Source: Providencia rustigianii DSM 4541 (GTDB taxonomy: Bacteria; Pseudomonadota; Gammaproteobacteria; Enterobacterales; Enterobacteriaceae). From it: 64,000 nucleotides of DNA. Positions 60,062 to 64,000 of the stretch are shown here, in pieces. The stretch covers positions 1,006,579 to 1,070,578 of the forward strand of contig NZ_GG703817.1 of NCBI RefSeq assembly GCF_000156395.1, in the 5' to 3' direction. Position 1 is the first letter of the stretch, and every line of letters begins with the position of its first letter. Made by a program: the position numbers and the translations under genes. Below the pieces are notes generated by a model. The model saw only the letters and a list, made by a program, of their open reading frames with translations, was not told where the DNA came from and ran no database searches.

Positions 60062-60316
60062 TTACCCGCTGTAATCAATTTGCACTCGAATAGCTTCTTC
60101 ATAGGTTGCATCACGCCACCCTGATGTGATTTGGCTGTCATTGCTTGAAGTGGGGTCAGGGTAGCGATAACGCTTTATGCTGATCTCTACTTGAAGCACA
60201 GATAATCCAGTTAGCATCTGGCGCCTGAATCTAAATCTACCAGTCAAGCTAATCTCGCTATTTCTATATAGAGGAACTGGCATATCAAGCAAAGCCTGAG
60301 CTGTTACGTAAAGCAT
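60062..60316 (-). CDS. Hypothetical prophage protein
   Basis: 84 aa, not recognised. It reads MLYVTAQALLDMPVPLYRNS, followed by SLTGRFRFRRQMLTGLSVLQ and a Tyr/Pro/Asp-rich end. It appears beta-rich and has no membrane segment. It overlaps the end of the preceding 186-aa gene by 32 bp, so the two are probably coupled. Confidence 0.5.
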   Translation of the reverse strand: MLYVTAQALLDMPVPLYRNSEISLTGRFRFRRQMLTGLSVLQVEISIKRYRYPDPTSSNDSQITSGWRDATYEEAIRVQIDYSG

Positions 60317-60845
60317 CAATGGAGACCTGTCGAAGCTTATCAGCTATAGCAGCATTAGCATCGTTAAATGCTTGCGTTAACTCTTCGATTTGCTGTTGGT
60401 TCTTTTGCGTATTAGCTATTAATTGTTGCAATGCATGACTTAGTGACTCAGCTTTAAAAGCCATAGCAGCATCAGAGTCTGATTTACCAATGTACCCTTC
60501 TGAACCAAGCAATACTGAGCCATCACGCATATATGCCATACCACCCACTCGCCACATGATTTTTGATGACTCGCGGTTAGCTGCTTTACGTGCGATGTCC
60601 TGTAATACCGCTTTATCAATAAAGACATCATTAACAAACGCCTTAGCTTGGGTTATTGCAGTTGTTATGCCTGTGAATTCGGCGTTGCCACTGGCGATAT
60701 CAATCTTAAACTCAACCTTATTCTTTAGGTCTGCATCAATCAGTAACCCAGCAATGCGCTTCAGTTGTGCTTCTAGCTTATCCATCTCAGTAGTATCAAC
60801 TGATACCTTGATACTTAACTCGATGACTTCTTTTTTATCTGACAT
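60285..60845 (-). CDS. Hypothetical prophage protein with helical C terminus
   Basis: 186 aa, not recognised with confidence. The N-terminal third (KKEVIELSIKVSVDTTEMDK, then LEAQLKRIAGLLIDADLK) alternates strand and helix. The middle (FVNDVFIDKAVLQDI then MWRVGGMAYMRDGSVLLGSE) recalls tail-fibre or J C-terminal segments. The last ~60 residues form a Q-rich coiled-coil (LQQLIANTQKNQQQIEELTQ). The ATG at 60845 has GGAG upstream. A terminator lies directly in front of the gene, so it is either read by antitermination or has its own promoter. Its place between lysis genes and cos suggests an accessory or virion-decorating role. Confidence 0.5.
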   Translation of the reverse strand: MSDKKEVIELSIKVSVDTTEMDKLEAQLKRIAGLLIDADLKNKVEFKIDIASGNAEFTGITTAITQAKAFVNDVFIDKAVLQDIARKAANRESSKIMWRVGGMAYMRDGSVLLGSEGYIGKSDSDAAMAFKAESLSHALQQLIANTQKNQQQIEELTQAFNDANAAIADKLRQVSIDALRNSSGFA

Positions 60846-60862
60846 GACTTTCTCCACAAATG

Positions 60863-60891
60863 AAAAAGCCACCAATGATTAGCTGGTGGCT
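60863..60891 (-). terminator. Terminator upstream of the 186-aa gene
   Basis: Minus strand AGCCACCA ... TGGTGGCT (60891-60867) followed by TTTTTC. One arm belongs to a repeat found again at 61526 and, diverged, at 61930. Confidence 0.8.
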
Positions 60892-60895
60892 ATTT
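60868..60895 (-). repeat. Dispersed repeat, copy 1
   Basis: Plus-strand CACCAATGATTAGCTGGTGG and a following CTATTT. Copy 2 at 61523-61553 differs at a few positions; a diverged copy 3 (GGTGATTAGCTAATGGTTAT) is at 61937-61956. All lie in the accessory stretch between Rz1 and cos. Confidence 0.65.
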
Positions 60896-61188
60896 AGAAT
60901 ATTGTGCTAATTAAATTTATATGACTCCGGGAAATCGGCTAACCGACCACTATTAAAACCAATATAAAACTCTATCAATGCTACTCAATGAATAGCATTT
61001 GTAGAATTAAATAAAATTATGTCTCTCCATAAGTCACGCCGCTTCTTCTCCAATGGCTGACGTTTCCACCGCATGAGCTATCCACACTTGGATTCGTTGT
61101 TTTTGATTCTATATATGCGCTATCCGCTTAGAGGTTGCGGGTCTCAGCTAACATATAAGACAGCGACAACGCAGCGCCTCGCTCGCAA
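60892..61188. other. Accessory spacer with a possible 29-codon frame
   Basis: About 300 bp with no secure gene. On the minus strand 61074-60985 is a complete frame of 29 codons (MRWKRQPLEKKRRDLWRDII onward), very basic at the start, but with only a weak ribosome site. A small hairpin (AATGCTA/TAGCATT, 60977-60999) lies within it. Confidence 0.35.
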
Positions 61189-61371
61189 TTATTCTAGTTG
61201 CAGAACGCCATGTTCTTCAGAGCCTGAATAAGCAATCAGACCTTCATAAATAATTTCTTCACCATCACAGATAGTGCCGACTTCAATTGTGTAAGACAGT
61301 TGATCTTCTTCTTGTGCAAATTCATGTAGTGATTTGATTTGCCCTGGTGTTAATACAATTTTTCCTGACAT
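61189..61371 (-). CDS. Hypothetical small prophage protein
   Basis: 60 aa, acidic: MSGKIVLTPGQIKSLHEFAQ then EEDQLSYTIEVGTICDGEEI. It looks like a small beta-rich protein. It resembles small accessory proteins found among lambdoid phage genes, but I cannot name a function. TAGGT lies before the ATG. It is the third of a short series of small genes after Rz1. Confidence 0.5.
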   Translation of the reverse strand: MSGKIVLTPGQIKSLHEFAQEEDQLSYTIEVGTICDGEEIIYEGLIAYSGSEEHGVLQLE

Positions 61372-61416
61372 ATAAATTACCTAAAATAAAAGCGATTAAT
61401 CGGAAGCTAGCTATTG

Positions 61417-61512
61417 CTATCCCAGTTTGGCGCGGACAAGACAGTCTTTAGCTTCAAGTAACTTACGAAGCCCTGCTGCCTTCTCATTACCATCTGGCAA
61501 CTGTTCATCCAT
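61417..61512 (-). CDS. Very small prophage reading frame
   Basis: 31 aa from the ATG at 61512: MDEQLPDGNEKAAGLRKLLE then AKDCLVRAKLG. The same frame continues upstream without an ATG (reading HQLTIGDLVKQ), which looks protein-like, so the true start may be a non-ATG codon or lost. Adjacent small genes of similar character in enterobacterial phages make it plausible. No known function. Confidence 0.35.
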   Translation of the reverse strand: MDEQLPDGNEKAAGLRKLLEAKDCLVRAKLG

Positions 61513-61522
61513 CTGTTTGACC

Positions 61523-61553
61523 AAATCACCAATAGTTAGCTGGTGGCTATTTT
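61523..61553 (-). repeat. Dispersed repeat, copy 2
   Basis: Plus-strand AATCACCAATAGTTAGCTGG then TGGCTATTTTT, similar to copy 1 at 60868-60895. Placed between the two small reading frames. Confidence 0.6.
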
Positions 61554-61745
61554 TTAAAAGCGCTCAATGCGCTGAGATAAAGTTTCAGAGTAACTGCGCA
61601 TATGACCTAATTGCTTACTCAATAACTCTTGGTCGCGATGCTCCAGCGTTTTACAGATATCGCCATTAATGAAAGTTGTCAGCTTTGTGATTTTGTCGTC
61701 TAACTCAGTTTTCTCATCTACTACTCGTTATTGATGTGGTTGCAT
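61554..61745 (-). pseudogene. Small crAss001_48-like phage gene interrupted by a stop codon
   Basis: With AGGAG 6 nt in front, the minus strand reads MQPHQ, a TAA at codon 6 (61730-61728), then RVVDEKTELDDKITKLTTFI and SKQLGHMRSYSETLSQRIER up to a normal stop at 61556-61554. Related phage proteins usually begin MQPHQQRV (from memory), so a CAA-to-TAA change is the likely lesion. The family, called crAss001_48-related in some databases, has no established role. Sequencing error or readthrough cannot be excluded. Confidence 0.6.
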
Positions 61746-61763
61746 TTGATACTCCTGTAGGCA

Positions 61764-61790
61764 TAAAAAAGCCCCGCATTTAGCGAGGCT
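61764..61790 (-). terminator. Terminator downstream of the spanin genes
   Basis: Minus strand AGCCTCGC-TAAAT-GCGGGGCT (61790-61770) then TTTTTT, with one G-U pair. Confidence 0.85.
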
Positions 61791-61831
61791 CATATTTGTA
61801 ATATCCGCTTGAGATTACTACCTTTTTAATG

Positions 61832-61917
61832 TTGTGGTCATTCACGATTAACGTATAGTGACGTTACATTCATGAACTATTATTCTCTACTTGGCCCCGA
61901 TTTCTGGGGCATTTTTA
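61832..61917 (+). ncRNA. Candidate plus-strand small RNA in the lysis-cos interval
   Basis: A plus-strand terminator (GCCCC 61894-61898 / GGGGC 61906-61910, then ATTTTTATTT) has no gene in front of it. Upstream, TATAGT (61854-61859) with TTGTGG 16 bp before it (61832-61837) could serve as promoter, giving an RNA of about 50 nt from near 61866. It would run against the late transcript. The -35 is poor, so this is only a candidate. The rest of 61918-62114 holds no gene; hairpins GCTCGCT...AGCGAGC (near 62018-62056) are seen. Confidence 0.35.
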
Positions 61918-62114
61918 TTTATCAAAAGCAAAAGGCCATCGGTGATTAGCTAATGGTTATGAACCTTTACAAATATAAGTTGGCTATTATTTAAACAATG
62001 GCGTACGTTGAATAGGCTCGCTTAACAAGCTAATGCTAGCAGCGAGCATGCATGACACGTCTACTCGGACAAAATATAATAAGACTTAAACTATCCTATA
62101 CATTCAGACCCTCA

Positions 62115-62447
62115 TTAGACACGTGGGTCTATTTTTTTAATTCTATCAGCTTCAATTTCCCGTATTGCTTTAAGTTGCTCATTCGCTTTTTCTATCGTTC
62201 CTAACAATAATCTGTTCCACAATATAGACGCTTTGAATGATAGGGTTTTACCATCACTGTCAGGCGGCAATGGCGGTACCACAGAATTAGTTAGTGTCGA
62301 TGGAATGGGAACGCATTGCGCGCTCTCGTAACTCGTTTGTGTACTCGAACAAGCCATCAGTAATAAGCTGAGGCACAAGAGAATCACAAGAAGACTCTGC
62401 TTTGAGTATCGTTTTATATTCAATGACTTTCTCCTGCGCTTTCGCAT
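62115..62447 (-). CDS. Rz1: Outer-membrane spanin Rz1 (lipoprotein)
   Basis: 110-aa o-spanin nested partly in Rz in another frame. It has a basic N terminus, hydrophobic signal LLVILLCLSLLLMAC with lipobox and acylated Cys33, then a Pro-rich stretch (VVPPLPPD) and a charged C-terminal helix. It is the outer-membrane partner in the Rz-Rz1 complex that fuses membranes in the last lysis step. It shares 161 bp with Rz and continues 172 bp past it, a longer tail than in lambda. Confidence 0.85.
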   Translation of the reverse strand: MRKRRRKSLNIKRYSKQSLLVILLCLSLLLMACSSTQTSYESAQCVPIPSTLTNSVVPPLPPDSDGKTLSFKASILWNRLLLGTIEKANEQLKAIREIEADRIKKIDPRV

Positions 62448-62664
62448 CAGCTTGGATGCCGTTCCGGTATGCTGTTGTTGCTATCTGATTGAAGCGATTG
62501 AATTGAAATGACTGACGGGCAATGACTGCACTTTGTTTGATGTTATCTTGCTTTAATTTGTCGTTGTCGCTCTTAACTGCAGTGTTGTTGTCATAAAGCG
62601 TTAATGCCAACCAGCTAACAGCAACTAACATTAAAAAAAGCCAAAACGAGTTATCTATCTTCAT
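62287..62664 (-). CDS. Rz: Inner-membrane spanin Rz
   Basis: 125-aa i-spanin with a single N-terminal membrane segment (FWLFLMLVAVSWLALTLY, about 7-24) and a periplasmic helical part (DNDKLKQDNIKQSAVIARQS). It spans the periplasm with Rz1 to complete lysis. Its start is 3 bp downstream-overlapping the small membrane protein gene. Length is slightly less than lambda Rz. Confidence 0.87.
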   Translation of the reverse strand: MKIDNSFWLFLMLVAVSWLALTLYDNNTAVKSDNDKLKQDNIKQSAVIARQSFQFNRFNQIATTAYRNGIQADAKAQEKVIEYKTILKAESSCDSLVPQLITDGLFEYTNELRERAMRSHSIDTN

Positions 62665-62837
62665 AAATTAACCTGCTTAGCTTTATTGTAATTGACCGCA
62701 CTTTGGCAGCGTTTTTCTAAACTTACCTTGTCAGTACCACCGCAGGTATTGTCTCTGAGTACGTATACGCCAGCTGCCAAAAACAAAAATAAATAGATGA
62801 ATACGCAGATTAAGCAAATAGTGGATTTACGCCCCAT
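62661..62837 (-). CDS. Small single-span membrane protein in the lysis cassette
   Basis: 58 aa from the ATG at 62837: MGRKSTICLICVFIYLFLFL, a membrane segment to about residue 26, then a Cys-containing short periplasmic or cytoplasmic tail (DNTCGGTDKVSLEKRCQSAV). It overlaps the HNH gene end by 11 bp and Rz by 4 bp. It may be a lysis accessory, perhaps a holin regulator, but the sequence shows only a membrane anchor. Two tail cysteines suggest a disulfide. Confidence 0.5.
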   Translation of the reverse strand: MGRKSTICLICVFIYLFLFLAAGVYVLRDNTCGGTDKVSLEKRCQSAVNYNKAKQVNL

Positions 62838-63366
62838 GCGCACCGCCTCCGCCACTCATGCAGCATTTTGATGGAGCATAATCACCATAGTAAAGATTCT
62901 CCGCTGCTATTCTGGCATTAATGGCATCATCTAATGAATCAAAGTTGCCAATGGAAATTCTTTTCTTCCCATTAGTCACTCTTACCCTCCATTTGGGTTT
63001 GCCTCTCTCTGACTTATGGTAGGAAACGCCCCTAAAACCAGATTTATTATCAGGTGATACCCAGTTTTTATTTAGGCAGTTAAGAGAATCATTAACCACC
63101 CTTAGATTCGATATCCCATTGTCATCCTGCACACCATTTATATGGTCGATATCACCATCGGGCCAAACACCATAAACATAAAACCAAATTAACCTGTGTT
63201 CCTTATAACTTTTTCCATCAAAACCAATATATCTATACCCTGTTTTATGTACGTAACCAGCCCGCGAGCCAACTGGCAGCCCACGCCTTTGTTTTTTATA
63301 TATCAATACCCCTGTTTCTTGGTTGTAATCTAAAATTTCTTTTAAAAACTGATGAGATATAGACAT
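62827..63366 (-). CDS. HNH-AP2 homing endonuclease inserted in the lysis cassette
   Basis: 179 aa free-standing homing endonuclease. The HNH domain (about 55-95) has YKEHRLIWFYVYGVWPDGD then IDHINGVQDDNGISNLRVVN. An AP2 DNA-binding domain follows (about 110-155; SGFRGVSYHKSERGKPKWRV). Such genes are selfish elements that spread into phage genes. It lies between endolysin and Rz, preceded by a terminator, so it is separated from the lysis transcript. The last residues (MSGGGGAHGA) may be leftover from fusion with the target sequence. Confidence 0.85.
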   Translation of the reverse strand: MSISHQFLKEILDYNQETGVLIYKKQRRGLPVGSRAGYVHKTGYRYIGFDGKSYKEHRLIWFYVYGVWPDGDIDHINGVQDDNGISNLRVVNDSLNCLNKNWVSPDNKSGFRGVSYHKSERGKPKWRVRVTNGKKRISIGNFDSLDDAINARIAAENLYYGDYAPSKCCMSGGGGAHGA

Positions 63367-63394
63367 ATCTTTGCCTTTTCGTATTTTTAGGGCG

Positions 63395-63417
63395 AAAAAA
63401 AAGCACCATTAGGTGCT
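63395..63417 (-). terminator. Terminator between endolysin and HNH genes
   Basis: Minus strand AGCACC-TAAT-GGTGCT (63417-63402) followed by eight T. Confidence 0.88.
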
Positions 63418-63442
63418 CGCGGCTAATACTTTGATTTATCGT

Positions 63443-63922
63443 TCATTCCGATAATTCACCAAGGCAAATCGCCTTTTCTATTTCACGTCTGGTTATGAGT
63501 CCTTGCCATTGTTTGCCGCCTGCAAATGTCCATTTACTGAATTCATTACAAGCTCCGATCTGATCGCCACTATTTAATTTTTTTAACAGCGTTGATTTTT
63601 TGAAAGCTGCTCCGCCTATGTTGTATGTAAGCGAATATAAAGCTGCACGCTGGGCATCGTTGATGGGGACTTTAACTGAGCTATCAACAACATTTATTGC
63701 CGATTGCATGTGTTTGGTGAGTAAATCGTCGCATTCCTTAGGTGTATAGGTTTTCCCCTGAATAACATCAGAACCAGTAATCCCAGCGCATACGGTTTGA
63801 ATTCCTACTACATCTTCGTACGGCTTATATTTAACACCTTCAAAAAAAGAAAGCATTGCGACAGTTAAGGCTATAACTCCACCAGCAGCAGCCTTTTTTA
63901 TATTATTGGGTATCTTTGGCAT
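63443..63922 (-). CDS. R: SAR endolysin, GH24 lysozyme (R)
   Basis: 159-aa muralytic enzyme of the T4 lysozyme/GH24 family. An N-terminal weakly hydrophobic segment (about 11-27; AAAGGVIALTVAMLSFF) rich in Ala/Gly is a signal-anchor-release domain, so export would be by Sec and activation would follow release on depolarisation of the membrane by the holin. The catalytic triad E28-x8-D37-x5-T43 is present, and C45 is near it. YNIGGAAFKKSTLLKKLN and the Trp-rich WTFAGGKQWQGLITRREIE close the fold. It overlaps the holin gene. Confidence 0.9.
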   Translation of the reverse strand: MPKIPNNIKKAAAGGVIALTVAMLSFFEGVKYKPYEDVVGIQTVCAGITGSDVIQGKTYTPKECDDLLTKHMQSAINVVDSSVKVPINDAQRAALYSLTYNIGGAAFKKSTLLKKLNSGDQIGACNEFSKWTFAGGKQWQGLITRREIEKAICLGELSE

Positions 63923-64000
63923 GAGCCGCCTCTTTGCGTTTATCTTCTTTTCGTTTGAAATATAGGTTTGCTAGGAATGTAGCTAGACCCAAAAGCAGGC
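63903..64000 (-). CDS. Phage holin, C-terminal part (cut by window edge)
   Basis: 31 visible codons: LLLGLATFLANLYFKRKEDK then RKEAAHAKDTQ and stop (63905-63903). A hydrophobic end of a membrane segment followed by a Lys/Arg/Glu tail is typical of the C terminus of lambdoid holins that pair with SAR endolysins. It overlaps the endolysin start by 20 bp. The start lies outside the window. Confidence 0.65.
   Translation of the reverse strand, partial: LLLGLATFLANLYFKRKEDKRKEAAHAKDTQ

Larger units (their letters stand above)
36840..64000 (-). mobile_element. Lambda-type prophage (left part; extends beyond the right edge)
   Basis: Contiguous lambda-order late gene block on the minus strand: lysis genes, cos, terminase, head, tail and fibre, with an SOS-controlled DinI-like gene at the outer end. 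Gene order Nu1-A-W-B-C/E-FII-Z-U-V-G/GT-H-M-L-K-I-J follows phage lambda, and the cos sequence is recognisable. Structural genes look intact, so the head-tail module may be functional. Integrase, repressor and replication genes would be to the right. The left limit is approximate. Confidence 0.95.

Noticed and set aside
61427..61669. 80-codon plus-strand frame in the accessory stretch
   Set aside because: Antisense to better supported minus-strand small genes with ribosome sites and conserved-looking sequence.

Overview
The window looks like a chromosome segment from a Morganellaceae enterobacterium, most likely Providencia or a close relative (genus is inference). The core proteins are close to their E. 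coli counterparts, the DNA is visibly AT-rich, and there is a CcmA/bactofilin gene of the Proteus type. The gene order ycaO-focA-pflB-pflA, serS-rarA-lolA-ftsK-lrp-trxB-cydD-cydC-aat-infA-clpA-clpS is the E. coli order. The dmsABC genes, serW tRNA and cspD of E. coli are not seen at their usual places.

Layout. (1) 1-5430: an AT-rich type I secretion locus with two ABC ATPases flanking a membrane-fusion protein (rtxB-rtxD-rtxE), the arrangement of MARTX toxin exporters. rtxB is cut by the left edge. (2) 5604-8210: ybfE, fldA, fur and a bactofilin gene. (3) 8298-17034: periplasmic asparaginase (ansB), then the anaerobic formate block ycaO-focA-pflB-pflA with an FNR-like site, then a BPSS1780-type membrane protein. 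(4) 17207-36281: translation, replication/segregation, lipoprotein export, redox and proteolysis genes. ftsK carries a perfect 14-copy 9-bp in-frame repeat. (5) About 36840-64000: a lambda-type prophage, nearly all on the minus strand.

The prophage reads, in transcription order from the right edge: holin (partial), SAR endolysin, an inserted HNH-AP2 endonuclease, a small membrane protein, Rz/Rz1 spanins, an accessory stretch of small genes, a cos site very like that of lambda, terminase Nu1/A, W, portal, a ClpP-type protease fused to the major capsid protein, a DUF2190 cement-like protein, FII, Z, U, V, G/GT (programmed -1 frameshift), tape measure H, M, L, K, I, J, a hypothetical tail-tip protein, and a tail fibre. 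A DinI-like gene under two perfect LexA boxes faces the other way at the left end. The integrase, repressor and attachment sites are not in the window or cannot be recognised.

Two accessory ('moron') cassettes interrupt the tail operon. One encodes a T4-Imm-type superinfection-immunity membrane protein with an added zinc ribbon, and has its own promoter and terminator. The other encodes a KilA-N protein plus an unknown 117-aa protein and lies between intrinsic terminators, with a duplicated hairpin. The stretch between Rz1 and cos holds further accessory genes, a nonsense-interrupted small gene, a dispersed repeat and a candidate plus-strand small RNA. No CRISPR array, insertion sequence, tRNA or rRNA was seen.
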